From an uncultured Christensenella sp. (GTDB lineage Bacteria; Bacillota; Clostridia; Christensenellales; Pumilibacteraceae), in the NCBI GenBank assembly GCA_910577945.1, contig CAJTNI010000002.1, positions 87,674 through 151,673 of the forward strand: a DNA stretch of 64,000 nucleotides. Reading direction: 5' to 3'. The notes below the pieces were generated by a model, which had not been told where the DNA came from, made no database searches, and worked only from the letters and a program-made list of their open reading frames with translations. Made by a program: the position numbers and the translations under genes. Each line of letters starts with the position of its first letter. Within the stretch, counting starts at the first letter, position 1. Of this stretch, positions 35,358 to 43,755 are shown one piece after another.

Positions 35358-35394
35358 GTTGCATATTGCGAACCAAAGTTGCATAAAGCGAACC
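35358..35394 (+). promoter_or_regulatory. Tandem 17-bp direct repeats downstream of the feo promoter (candidate operator)
   Basis: GTTGCATATTGCGAACC (35358-35374) and GTTGCATAAAGCGAACC (35378-35394) differ at two bases and are spaced 20 bp start to start, two helical turns. They cover the predicted transcription start. A metal-responsive repressor is the natural guess; the identity is unknown. Confidence 0.6.
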
Positions 35395-35426
35395 GCATGG
35401 AATAAAGTGATAGAGAGGCGATGGAT

Positions 35427-35657
35427 ATGACGCTTTTGCAAGCGCCGCAGGGCGAGCCCGTGCTTGTGATTCGGGTGGCGGCGGAAACGAAAATCCGCAA
35501 GCATTTGGAAAACCTCGGCATAACGTCGGGCGCGGAATTTACCAAGCTGTCGGCGAGCGACGGTAATATGATTGTGCGCGTGCACGGCTCGCGTATCGCG
35601 CTCAACCGCGACCTCGCGGAAACCATTGTCGTTCGCAAAGCGCCTATATTCGCATAG
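35427..35657 (+). CDS. feoA: FeoA family protein (first copy)
   Basis: Small SH3-like protein that assists the ferrous iron transporter FeoB. About 76 residues, with KIRKHLENLGITSGAEFTKL and the final IALNRDLAETIVV matching the FeoA core. The second ATG (35427) is preferred over 35421 because GAGAGG lies 8 bases before it but only 2 before the first. Opens the feo cluster. Confidence 0.88.
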   Translation: MTLLQAPQGEPVLVIRVAAETKIRKHLENLGITSGAEFTKLSASDGNMIVRVHGSRIALNRDLAETIVVRKAPIFA

Positions 35658-35822
35658 CGGTCGGGCGCGGTTTGGCTAAACTGCGCGGCGCATTCGCTCG
35701 CTTGCGGCAGTCGTTTTCGCGGCGCGGCAAATAGCGCTCGCCGCGGCGTTTGCGACTAAACGGCGAGCGTTTGGCGCAAGCGCGTAAACCGCGGGCATAG
35801 ATATTTAAATTTTTTTACCGCT

Positions 35823-35842
35823 CGGTTAGCGGTTGCTAACCG
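35823..35842 (+). promoter_or_regulatory. Perfect dyad between the two feoA genes
   Basis: CGGTTAGC / GCTAACCG with a GGTT loop. The half-sites GGTTAG...CTAACC are those of DtxR/IdeR-type boxes but with a 6-base rather than 1-base centre, so this may be an operator variant or simply an RNA hairpin. The rest of 35658-35869 has no gene. Confidence 0.4.
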
Positions 35843-35869
35843 TAAAAATAAAATTATTCGGAGTGTGAC

Positions 35870-36100
35870 ATGGAAAAATTATTGTCCGAGCTTGCGCCCG
35901 CCGAGGCGGGCGAGGTGAAGAGGGTTTTGGGCGAGGGGCGGCTCAGGAGGCGGCTTTTCGATATGGGCGTTACGCCGGGGGCGCGCGTCGTCATGCGCAA
36001 GGTCGCGCCGTTAGGCGACCCCATAGAGGTCAATATTCGCGGCTACGAGCTGACTTTGCGGCGCGCGGAGGCGCAGTGCGTGCTCATGGAAACGGACTGA
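35870..36100 (+). CDS. feoA: FeoA family protein (second copy)
   Basis: 76 residues, EVKRVLGEGRLRRRLFDMGVTPGARVVMRKVAPLGDPIEVNIRGYELTLRRAEA is a canonical FeoA domain. CGGAG lies 6 bases before the ATG. It shares only the fold pattern with the first copy, so this is an old duplication. Confidence 0.9.
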   Translation: MEKLLSELAPAEAGEVKRVLGEGRLRRRLFDMGVTPGARVVMRKVAPLGDPIEVNIRGYELTLRRAEAQCVLMETD

Positions 36101-36237
36101 TATTGCGGCGTTATCGGCGCGTTTGGCTTTGCTCGAACGTTAGGCGCAAGGCGGCGCGCTAATAAAATCGGCTTATGCGCGGCGACGGATATGTGCAGTC
36201 GCTGCGTAAATATACGTGGAAACGGAGGCGTAATATT

Positions 36238-38592
36238 GTGAAGATAGCACTGATAGGAAATCCCAACTGCGGCAAAACGACGCTGTTCAATCGGCTGACG
36301 GGCAGCACCGCGCACGTGGGCAACTGGCCGGGCGTAACGGTCGAAAAGCGCGAGGGCGTGTACAAGGGGCTTAAACGGCAGTCGGCGGAGCGCATGGAGG
36401 TGGTGGACCTGCCCGGTATCTACTCGCTCTCGCCGTACACGCCCGAGGAAATCGTGTCGCGCAATTATATGCTCGACGGCAATCCCGACCTTGTAATCAA
36501 CGTCGTGGACGCGACCAACCTCGAACGCAATCTGTATCTGACGACGCAGGTGCTCGAAACGGATTTGCCCGTAATCGTCGCGCTCAATATGATGGACGCG
36601 GTGGAGCGGTCGGGCGACGAGATAGACGTGCCCGCGCTCGAACGTGCGCTCGGCGTGCCCGTCATGCCCGTAAGCGCGCTTAAAGGCAGAGGCGTAAAGG
36701 AGTTGATGAAGCGCGCGGCGGATATGCGTAACGCGTCGCGCAAAGGCGTCAGCGTATTGAGCGGCGGCGCGTTGTATCCGCTCGTAGAACGCATGCAAAG
36801 CGTGCTGGCCGACGAGGGTATCGCGCACCCGCTGTTCGATGCGGTCAAACTTTTGGAGGGCGACAGCGCCGCGCGAGAGCGTTTTCCCGGGCTTGCCGCG
36901 TCGCTGGACGGCGTTTTGCCCGAGCTGTCGCTCGGCGAATACGACGGAGATTACGAGGCGTACGTAGCCGACGCGCGCTATCGCTACATAGCTGTAAATT
37001 ACTCGCCGTGCTTAAAACGCGCGACGCATGCCGCGCGGCTCTCGCGTTCAGACAAAGCCGATAAAGTGCTCACGCACCGCGTTTGGGCATTGCCGATTTT
37101 CGTGCTTATCATGTTTGCGATATTTCACGTTACGTTCAGCGAGGACGTGCTGTTTTTAAACTCGCTGTTCGGCGTAAAGGTGACGAACGAGACGTTTGCG
37201 TCCGCGCTCATGATTGAGCCCGGGGACGTCGGCGTGCCCGCTCTCGGCGTGTGGCTGCAAAGCCTTTTGGGTTGGTGCACGGGCAGTCTTATAGACGCGT
37301 CCGCCGCGGGGCTTGCGCGCGCGGGGTACGAGGGCACGTGGGTGAGCGGCTTTCTGTGCGACGGGTTGCTTGCGGGCTTGGATTCCGTTTTGAGCTTTAT
37401 TCCGCAGGTGCTGCTGCTGTATTTGTTCCTGTCGATTATGGAGGACACGGGCTACATGGCGCGCGTCGCGTTTATTCTCGACCGCGCTTGCCGCAAGTTC
37501 GGGCTGTCGGGCAAGGCGTTTATGCCGCTGCTCATGTGCTTCGGCTGCGCCGTGCCCGGCATTGTCGCGACCAAGGCGTTGGAGGACGAAAAGGAGCGCA
37601 GGCTGACGATTATGCTTTCGCCGTTCTTTTCGTGCGGCGCAAAGCTGCCTATCTGGGCGACTTTTGCGGGCGTCATGGCGAACACGTATTGGAGCGGGTT
37701 CGGCGACCTTGCCGTGTTCATTATGTATTTTATGGGCATTGCCGTGGCGATTATCGCCGCGTTCATACTCAAATCGACCGCGCTCAAAGGCGACGCGCCG
37801 CCGTTCATAATGGAGCTGCCCGCGTATCACAGACCGCAATTCACGTCGACGGTCGTCCATCTTTGGGATAAGCTCAAACATTTCCTGTTGCGCGCGGGTA
37901 CGGTTATCGCCGCGTCGATAATCGTCATTTGGTTCTTGTCGTCGTTCGGCAAGGGCGGGTACTGCGATATCGACGCGAGTATACTCGGGTATATCGGCAA
38001 GGGCTTGCAGTACGTGTTCTATCCCGTGTTCGCCGCGCCGAATGGATTTGTATCTACGGCGGCACAGCAGCAGTATGCGTGGCGGTTCGTCGTGGCGGCG
38101 TTTACGGGGCTGATTGCCAAGGAAATGGTCGTGGCGACGCTCGGCACGATTTCGGGGCTTGACGGCGACGCGATACTCGACGGTGCGGCGACCGACGCCG
38201 AGCAATCGGCGTTCGACGCAATGCTCGGGTCGATGACGCCCGCCGCTATGTTCGCGTATATGGCGTTCAATCTTTTTTGCGTGCCGTGCATGGCTGCCGT
38301 CGGCGCGGCAATGGGCGAGCTTAATTCCAAAAAGCGCTCGCTGCAAGCAATCGGGTTTTGGCTGTTGACCGCGTACGCCGTCAGCTTCGTCGTGTTCTGG
38401 CTTGGCAATTTCAATACGTACATGTGGCCGATGAGCGTTGCTGTGCTCGCGGCGCTCGTCGCGCTTACCGCGTGGCTTATCGCAAGGCTTGCGGTAAAGA
38501 ACAGGGCGAATAAAAGGCTCGCGACAGCTGCGACTGCCGACGCGGCGGCGACGGCCGACGCGTGCGCGATTCCCGACAAGGAGGATGAATAA
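36238..38592 (+). CDS. feoB: Ferrous iron transport protein B
   Basis: GTP-gated Fe(II) uptake protein of the inner membrane. The 784-residue protein starts with the G domain: GNPNCGKTTLFNRLTG (G1), NWPGVTVEKREG (G2), DLPGIYSL (G3), LNMMDAV (G4), SALKGRG (G5). A helical GDI region follows, then about eleven membrane helices with the two Gate motifs (SLFGVKV and MPLLMCFGCAVPGIVATKALEDEKERRLTIML). The GTG at 36238 is chosen because GGAGG lies 9 bases upstream and the domain starts there. The stop overlaps the next gene by one base. Confidence 0.96.
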   Translation: MKIALIGNPNCGKTTLFNRLTGSTAHVGNWPGVTVEKREGVYKGLKRQSAERMEVVDLPGIYSLSPYTPEEIVSRNYMLDGNPDLVINVVDATNLERNLYLTTQVLETDLPVIVALNMMDAVERSGDEIDVPALERALGVPVMPVSALKGRGVKELMKRAADMRNASRKGVSVLSGGALYPLVERMQSVLADEGIAHPLFDAVKLLEGDSAARERFPGLAASLDGVLPELSLGEYDGDYEAYVADARYRYIAVNYSPCLKRATHAARLSRSDKADKVLTHRVWALPIFVLIMFAIFHVTFSEDVLFLNSLFGVKVTNETFASALMIEPGDVGVPALGVWLQSLLGWCTGSLIDASAAGLARAGYEGTWVSGFLCDGLLAGLDSVLSFIPQVLLLYLFLSIMEDTGYMARVAFILDRACRKFGLSGKAFMPLLMCFGCAVPGIVATKALEDEKERRLTIMLSPFFSCGAKLPIWATFAGVMANTYWSGFGDLAVFIMYFMGIAVAIIAAFILKSTALKGDAPPFIMELPAYHRPQFTSTVVHLWDKLKHFLLRAGTVIAASIIVIWFLSSFGKGGYCDIDASILGYIGKGLQYVFYPVFAAPNGFVSTAAQQQYAWRFVVAAFTGLIAKEMVVATLGTISGLDGDAILDGAATDAEQSAFDAMLGSMTPAAMFAYMAFNLFCVPCMAAVGAAMGELNSKKRSLQAIGFWLLTAYAVSFVVFWLGNFNTYMWPMSVAVLAALVALTAWLIARLAVKNRANKRLATAATADAAATADACAIPDKEDE

Positions 38593-38891
38593 TGACTGCG
38601 CTCGAAATAGTTTTGATAATCGCGATAATACTTTTCCTCGGCGGAATAGTCGCGTGGCGCGTGCTCGTACATGTGCGCAAGCGGAAAAGCGGCGGTGCGT
38701 CGGGCGGGTGCGGCAGCTGCGGCGGCTGTGCGGCGGCGGGGTCGTGCCCCGCGGCTAAGGCGGCGAAAGCTGCGAAGGCGGAGCGCGAGGGCGACGACGA
38801 AATGCGCGAGAGCGTGCAGACGACCGTCACGTGCGATTTTTCCGATATCGTGGCGAAGCTGCGCGACGATGCGGATAATAAGGCGGATTGA
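38592..38891 (+). CDS. FeoB-associated Cys-rich membrane protein
   Basis: The 99-residue protein has one N-terminal membrane helix, a basic stretch and CGSCGGCAAAGSC, the cysteine cluster typical of FeoB-associated proteins found directly after feoB in Firmicutes. The ATG overlaps the feoB TAA. The acidic C-terminal extension of about 40 residues is longer than usual. Confidence 0.85.
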   Translation: MTALEIVLIIAIILFLGGIVAWRVLVHVRKRKSGGASGGCGSCGGCAAAGSCPAAKAAKAAKAEREGDDEMRESVQTTVTCDFSDIVAKLRDDADNKAD

Positions 38892-38997
38892 TATAATACC
38901 CTCGCGTTATGTAAATGCGGGCGTGAACGGGCGCGGGCTTGTCGCGTCCGTTTTGCGTTGCGTATATCTGCTTAATCGAACAGTGTTTTGTATATCG

Positions 38998-39026
38998 TTG
39001 ACAACGCGCGCGTTATGTTGTAAAAT
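38998..39026 (+). promoter_or_regulatory. ychF promoter
   Basis: TTGACA (38998-39003), 17 bp, TAAAAT (39021-39026). Confidence 0.75.
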
Positions 39027-39053
39027 ATACGAACAACAGTTTGGGAGATTTCT

Positions 39054-40145
39054 ATGAAAATCGGTGTAGTGGGCTTGCCCAACGTCGGCAAGAGCACGCT
39101 GTTCAACGCCATTACCGAGGCGGGCGCGGAGTGCGCGAATTATCCGTTCTGCACAATCGAGCCGAACGTCGGCGTTGTGGCTGTGCCCGACGCGCGGCTT
39201 GCCGTGCTCGAAAAAATGTTCAACAGCCGCAAGGTTGTGCCCGCGGTTATCGAGTTTGTCGATATTGCGGGGCTTGTAAAGGGCGCGAGCCGCGGCGAGG
39301 GCTTGGGCAATAAGTTTTTGTCGCATATCCGCGAGGTGGACGCGATTATCGAGGTGGTGCGCTGCTTCGACGACCCCAATATTATCAACGTGTCCGACAC
39401 GGTAGACCCCGTGCGCGACGCGGAAATAATCAACACCGAGCTCATGCTCGCCGACCTCGAAAGTATCGAAAAGCGGCGCGCGCGGTTTGAAAAAACCGTC
39501 AAGAGCGGCGACCGCAAAGCCGCCGAGGCGCTCGATATTCTCGACCGTATGACGGCGTGTATAAATTCGGGTAAGAGCCTGCGCTCGCTCGGGCTGGACT
39601 GCGAAACGCTTGCGCTCGTGGACGGGCAGTTTTTGCTTTCCGTCAAACCCATTATCTATTGCGCGAACATTTCCGAAAACGATATCGGCTGCGCCGATAA
39701 TAAGTACGTCAAAGCCGTGCGCGAGTTTGCGGCGGCCGAGGGCGCGGCGGTCGTTGACGTGTGCGCCAAGGTTGAGCAGGAAATTTCCTCGCTGCCCAAG
39801 GACGAGCGCGCGGAATACCTCGACGCGCTCGGGCTGAAAAGCTCGGGCTTGGAACGCGTTATCACCTCGGGCTACGAGCTTTTGGGGCTTATGAGCTACC
39901 TCACGGCGGGGGAAAAGGAGGTGCGCGCTTGGACTATCGAGCGCGGCACTACCGCGCCCAAGGCGGCGGGTAAGATACATTCCGACTTCGAGCGCGGGTT
40001 TATCCGCGCGGAAATCGTCGCGTACGACGACCTTGTTTCGAGCGGGTCGTTCGCCGCAGCCAAGGCGGCGGGCAAGGTGCGCAGCGAGGGGAAGGAGTAT
40101 GTTATGAAGGATGGGGACGTAGTTGAATTCAAATTCAACGTTTGA
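39054..40145 (+). CDS. ychF: Redox-regulated ATPase YchF (Obg family)
   Basis: Ribosome-associated P-loop NTPase with ATP preference. 363 residues, normal length. GLPNVGKSTLFNAIT (G1), FVDIAGLVKGASRGEGLGN (G3), and NISEND in the position where G-proteins have NKxD, which is the ATP-specificity signature. The C-terminal TGS-like domain ends AWTIERGTTAPKAAGKIHSDFERGFIRAEI...VEFKFNV. GGGAG precedes the ATG. The TGA stop lies inside the border of composite element C. Confidence 0.96.
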   Translation: MKIGVVGLPNVGKSTLFNAITEAGAECANYPFCTIEPNVGVVAVPDARLAVLEKMFNSRKVVPAVIEFVDIAGLVKGASRGEGLGNKFLSHIREVDAIIEVVRCFDDPNIINVSDTVDPVRDAEIINTELMLADLESIEKRRARFEKTVKSGDRKAAEALDILDRMTACINSGKSLRSLGLDCETLALVDGQFLLSVKPIIYCANISENDIGCADNKYVKAVREFAAAEGAAVVDVCAKVEQEISSLPKDERAEYLDALGLKSSGLERVITSGYELLGLMSYLTAGEKEVRAWTIERGTTAPKAAGKIHSDFERGFIRAEIVAYDDLVSSGSFAAAKAAGKVRSEGKEYVMKDGDVVEFKFNV

Positions 40146-40265
40146 GCGCGTATGCCTCGCGGGATACTGCGTCAATCGAGGCGCGCGCTCGGTTACGTAG
40201 GGGGTTCTACGCGCCCGTCGCGCGCGTCTCGATTTCCTTGTCTGCCGCGGGCATACGCGCTCAAA
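40141..40265. repeat. Composite fold-back intergenic element C (after ychF)
   Basis: TTTGAGCGCGTATG (40141-40154) pairs with CATACGCGCTCAAA (40252-40265); inner arms AATCGAG/CTCGATT and GCGCGCG/CGCGCG pair too; the apex is CGTAG (40196-40200), GGGGTT, CTACG (40207-40211). The whole element folds into one long imperfect hairpin. The ychF TGA is the TGA of TTTGAGCG. Confidence 0.8.
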
Positions 40266-40285
40266 GGCTTTAACGATAGTTTGGC

Positions 40286-40735
40286 GCTCGGTCATTTACG
40301 GGGGTGTAAGCTCCCGCGCGCGTAGTCTATTGTAAAGCGACAACTATGTGTATGTATATTGCCTATGGCGATGCGCGGCGCGTAGAATATTGTGCGGTAG
40401 CAACAATGTGCGAGTATATCGCCTATGGCGATGCGCGGCGCGTAGTATATTGTACAGCGGCAACAGTGTGTATGTATATCGCCTTTGGCGATGCGCGGCG
40501 CGTCTCGATTTCCTTGTCTGCCGCGGGCCTACGCGCTCAAAGGCTTTAACGATAGTTTGGCGCTCGGTCATGTAGGTGGTTATACACTCCCGCGCGAGTA
40601 GTATATCGGGCGTTCACAATAATGTGTATGTACAACGCCTTTGGCGATACGCGCGGCACCCACGCGCCTGTTGCCCGTCGCGCGCGTAGTAAAATTGTTA
40701 GTCCACAACATTGCGCAATATTATGCCTTTTGCGC
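40286..40735 (+). repeat. 60-bp tandem repeats (three exact-period copies) with two more apical hairpins
   Basis: Copies at 40321-40380, 40381-40440 and 40441-40500 have an exact 60-bp period (CGTAGTATATTGT...GCCTTTGGCGATGCGCGGCG). Apical-type hairpins TTACGGGGGTGTAA (40296-40309) and TGTAGGTGGTTATACA (40571-40586) flank them. The 40510-40590 segment repeats 40225-40300 (CTCGATTTCCTTGTCTGCC...GGCTTTAACGATAG). No gene. Confidence 0.8.
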
Positions 40736-40749
40736 CGGGCGGCGAGCAC

Positions 40750-41110
40750 AGTCGAAAAAGCTTATTTACCATAATAGATTTCTCCACTCCGCGCCGGCGC
40801 GCTGCGGTCGAAATGACGTCATAGAAATCAGACTTTTTAGTTCGGGAAACGCGGACGCGCAACGGCTCGATATGATGTGGATATGGAAAGTATCGTACGG
40901 TTTAAACCACGTCATTTCGACCGTAGCGCCGAGAAACGGGGCGCGGAATGGAGAAATCTGTTAATTTAAGAATATAGCTTTCTTCTATGACCGCTCCGCT
41001 CGAAACGACAGTAGTCGGACTAAGCTATTCGGGCGTGCGGCGCAACCGCCGACATAGTAAGCGCACGGCACACGGCAAACGTTCGGTTTGCGACAAATAT
41101 TAGGTTTGAA
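40750..41110. repeat. Inverted GAAATCT/GAAATGAC elements before argS
   Basis: AGATTTCTCCACTCC...GGTCGAAATGACG (about 40777-40816) is followed by an inverted partner GTCATTTCGACCGTAG...GAGAAATCTG (about 40912-40962). Afterwards TATTCGGGCGTGCGG and GCACACGGCAAACG motifs of the other dispersed repeat appear. No gene. Confidence 0.65.
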
Positions 41111-41133
41111 TTCACATATTCACAGGTGCACAT

Positions 41134-42789
41134 ATGATTGATTATAGGCTTTGTATCTACAATTCGGCAAAATCCGTGCTGGACGGGTTGGAGCTTTCGG
41201 ACGTTGCGGCGGCGGACGCGTTCTGCGACTACTGCATTCCGTGCTTTAAGTTCGCCAAGATATTGCGAAAGAGCCCCGCGGCAATCGCGGCAGATGCGGC
41301 GGAGCGCGTCAAGATTGACGGCATGACCGTCGCCGCGCTCAACGGCTATCTCAATTTTACAATCGAGCGCGAGGCGTTCGTGCGCGGCGCGTTTGCCGCC
41401 GAGCTCGGCGAGAGCAAGCCGCTCGACGGCAAGACCGTGTGCATAGACTACTCGTCGGTCAATATCGCGAAGCCGTTCCATATCGGGCATCTCATGACGA
41501 CCGTCATCGGCGGCGCGCTGTGCAAAATGTTCCGCGCGCTCGGCGCGAACACCGTGGGCATAAACCACTTGGGCGATTGGGGCACGCAGTTCGGCGGGCT
41601 TATCTCCGCGTTTAGGCATTGGGGCGACGAAAAGCGGCTCGTCGAGCGCGGACTGGACGAGCTATTGGAATTGTACGTGCGTTTCCACAACGAGTCCGAA
41701 AAGGACGAGAAGCTCGCCGCCGAGGCGCGCGAGTGGTCAAAAAAAATCGAGAGCGGCGACAGCTACGCCGTCGGCTTGTTCGATAAGTTCAAGGCAATCA
41801 CGCTCGAACAGGCGAAAGCGGTTTACCGCAGGCTGAATATCGAGTTCGACAGCTATCTCGGCGAGAGCTTTTACGTAGATAAGGTGGCGGGCGTGGAGGA
41901 AAAGCTGCGCGCGAAAAATCTGCTGCAAACGAGCGACGGCGCGCAGGTGGTTATGCTCGGCGACGATATGCCGCCCGCGATTATCAGGCGCAGCGACGGC
42001 GCGTCGCTGTACGTGGCGCGCGACCTCGCCGCGGCGTACTATCGGCACGCGACCTACGGATTCGACAAATGCTTGTATGTGGTAGCGTCGCACCAAGCCC
42101 TGCATTTTAAACAGCTTTTTAAGGTATTGGAGCTTTTGGGCGAGCCGTGGGCGAGCGACATGGTGCACGTAAGCTACGGCATGGTGTCCGTCGAGGGCAT
42201 GTCGCTGTCCACGCGGCGCGGCAACGTTTTGTATCTGAGCGACGTGCTCAACGCCGCCGTGGAAAAGGCGCAGAGCATAATCGAGGAGCGCAACCCGACG
42301 CTCGTCGGCAAGTCCGAGGTGGCGGAGAGCGTGGGCGTGGGCGCGGTCGTTTTCGACGCGCTGTACGACGGCAGGCTCAAAGATAAGAATTTTTCGCTCG
42401 CCGACGCGCTCAATTTCGACGGCGAAACGGGACCGTACGTGCAGTACACGCACGCGCGCTGTCGGTCGGTGCTCGCAAAGTGCGATACGGCGGAGAGTGC
42501 GGACGATATCGACTATTCGCAGCTCACCGACGACGAGGCGTACGACGTGGTCAAGCTCGTCGCCGATTTCGACGACGCGGTGTACGCCGCCGCGACCAAG
42601 TACGAGCCGTCGATTGTGTCGCGCAGGCTTGTTAAAATTTGTCAGGCGTTCAACAGGTTTTACAACGCCGACAGAATTATGTGCGGCGGCAAAGCGCAGA
42701 CCGCAAGGCTCGCGCTCACAAAGCGCGTAGCCGACACGCTGCGCTACGGCTTGTCACTGATTTTGCTGGACGCGCCCGAGCGCATGTAA
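41134..42789 (+). CDS. argS: Arginyl-tRNA synthetase
   Basis: Charges tRNA-Arg. 551 residues. The class I HIGH box is FHIGHLMTT, the catalytic fold continues NHLGDWGTQFGGLI, and the KMSKS position is occupied by MSLSTRRGN, which is normal for ArgRS. The C-terminal DALR-type anticodon domain is complete (TGPYVQYTHARCRSVL...SLILLDAPERM, with the final PERM typical). AGGTG lies 5 bases before the ATG. Confidence 0.97.
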   Translation: MIDYRLCIYNSAKSVLDGLELSDVAAADAFCDYCIPCFKFAKILRKSPAAIAADAAERVKIDGMTVAALNGYLNFTIEREAFVRGAFAAELGESKPLDGKTVCIDYSSVNIAKPFHIGHLMTTVIGGALCKMFRALGANTVGINHLGDWGTQFGGLISAFRHWGDEKRLVERGLDELLELYVRFHNESEKDEKLAAEAREWSKKIESGDSYAVGLFDKFKAITLEQAKAVYRRLNIEFDSYLGESFYVDKVAGVEEKLRAKNLLQTSDGAQVVMLGDDMPPAIIRRSDGASLYVARDLAAAYYRHATYGFDKCLYVVASHQALHFKQLFKVLELLGEPWASDMVHVSYGMVSVEGMSLSTRRGNVLYLSDVLNAAVEKAQSIIEERNPTLVGKSEVAESVGVGAVVFDALYDGRLKDKNFSLADALNFDGETGPYVQYTHARCRSVLAKCDTAESADDIDYSQLTDDEAYDVVKLVADFDDAVYAAATKYEPSIVSRRLVKICQAFNRFYNADRIMCGGKAQTARLALTKRVADTLRYGLSLILLDAPERM

Positions 42790-42960
42790 CGCTAACCGCG
42801 CGCCCGAACTCGTACTTGAAAGACCGCTTTTATGCTATAACGAATTTTTCAATGCCGCAGTCGGAAGTTAGCGGCGTTCGGCGGTCGTCGATTCGTATAA
42901 ATGCGGCGGGTTGTCGAGCGCTGGAAAATCTCCGTACATATTTTTATTTAATCGCAAACA

Positions 42961-42988
42961 AAAAGCTCTCGACGATTCGAGAGCTTTT
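42961..42988. terminator. Bidirectional terminator
   Basis: AAAAGCTCTCGA / TCGAGAGCTTTT perfect 12-bp stem with CGAT loop, T/A tracts on both sides. Near-identical to the terminator after proS. It would end both argS and the minus-strand XRE relic. Confidence 0.8.
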
Positions 42989-43186
42989 AATCTTGACAAA
43001 GTATATAGTCCGTTTCGACGTCCAAAAGCTTGCACAGATTGGCGAAGGTGTCGAGCGCGGGCATCTTCTTGCCGTGAACGTAGCAGGAAATTTGCGTGTG
43101 CTTTACCGCGCTAGCTCGCTTTGACTCATGCCGCTTTGCTTTATCGCCTCGGCAAGCCTTGTTTGTATTTGTTCGAGCGTAATCAT
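42988..43186 (-). pseudogene. XRE-family regulator broken by a one-base frameshift
   Basis: From the ATG at 43186 the frame reads MITLEQIQTRLAEAIKQSGMSQSELAR then TAA. One base shifted, it continues HTQISCYVHGKKMPALDTF and ends NLCKLLDVETDYILCQD with a stop at 42988. Joined, this is a complete 66-residue Cro/CI-type helix-turn-helix protein. The break is at GCGCGGTAAAGC, where a single missing G would restore the frame. Either a recent pseudogene, a programmed shift, or an assembly error. Two palindromic operators lie just upstream. Confidence 0.75.
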
Positions 43187-43225
43187 ATGATTTGATTTAT
43201 TATTGTAAATTCAATGATTACATTT

Positions 43226-43271
43226 TATACCTAATGGGTATAAAAAACTCGATATGTACCTAGCGGGTATA
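43226..43271 (-). promoter_or_regulatory. Pair of palindromic operators upstream of the XRE relic
   Basis: TATACC-TAATG-GGTATA (43226-43242) and TGTACC-TAGCG-GGTATA (43255-43271), same centre length, 29 bp apart (about three helical turns). The first overlaps a TATAAA -10-like sequence for minus-strand transcription. Typical of an autoregulated Cro-like gene. Confidence 0.65.
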
Positions 43272-43389
43272 TGCGGCGGAGGACGTTTTTGCGGGGTAGG
43301 CAAACGCTCTTGCTTTTTCGTCGCGAGCGGCGGCGTGCCGTAAAGCGGGGCGCGCGCACTGCGCGCAATCCGTCAAAGCGAGCTGCGCG

Positions 43390-43587
43390 TTAAAAAGTGA
43401 ACCCGTCCTCTCTGCCGCAAAAGCCGTCGCAGTGCCGACGCGAGCGTCCGTCGCCGCTGCCGCCGAGGCTGCCGTTTTTGGCGTTCATCATCAAAAACAT
43501 CAATATAAGCTGGTTTATGCTCTCCGTGCCGCCGCCGTTTTCCAGCATCAGTATCATCAGGAGCAGTCCGAAAATATCGTCTTGCAT
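43390..43587 (-). CDS. Small hydrophobic protein of unknown function
   Basis: 65 residues: MQDDIFGLLLMILMLENGGG, a second hydrophobic stretch INQLILMFLMMNAKNG, and a Gly/Arg/Cys-rich tail. GGAGGAATT sits directly before the ATG at 43587, which supports a real gene. Amphipathic or membrane-associated. A longer frame start at 43617 lacks a ribosome site. Confidence 0.6.
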   Translation of the reverse strand: MQDDIFGLLLMILMLENGGGTESINQLILMFLMMNAKNGSLGGSGDGRSRRHCDGFCGREDGFTF

Positions 43588-43720
43588 AATTCCTCCGTCA
43601 AAAATGTATATGCGCATGGGCGGCGTTTAGTGCGAATTTTGTCGACGCGTTCGGTTTTACGTAAAAACGGCTTTGCGCCGTAATTCGCGGGGATTTGCGA
43701 AAAGCCGACAAAAACGCGGG

Positions 43721-43749
43721 TTGACAAACGCATGTTTATATGATATATT
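43721..43749 (+). promoter_or_regulatory. Leaderless promoter of the arsR-type gene
   Basis: TTGACA (43721-43726), 17 bp, TATATT (43744-43749), 6 bases, ATG at 43756. Confidence 0.75.
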
Positions 43750-43755
43750 GCGCAT

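Noticed and set aside
35823..35842. Dyad as a definite DtxR/IdeR box
   Set aside because: The half-sites match but the centre is 6 bases instead of 1, so it is listed only as a possible operator or hairpin.
40321..40500. 60-bp repeats as a CRISPR array
   Set aside because: The whole unit repeats with scattered differences; there is no short constant repeat alternating with unique spacers and no cas gene.
43000..43124. Plus-strand frame continuing after argS into the XRE region
   Set aside because: It is antisense to the XRE relic; the minus strand carries the helix-turn-helix pattern.
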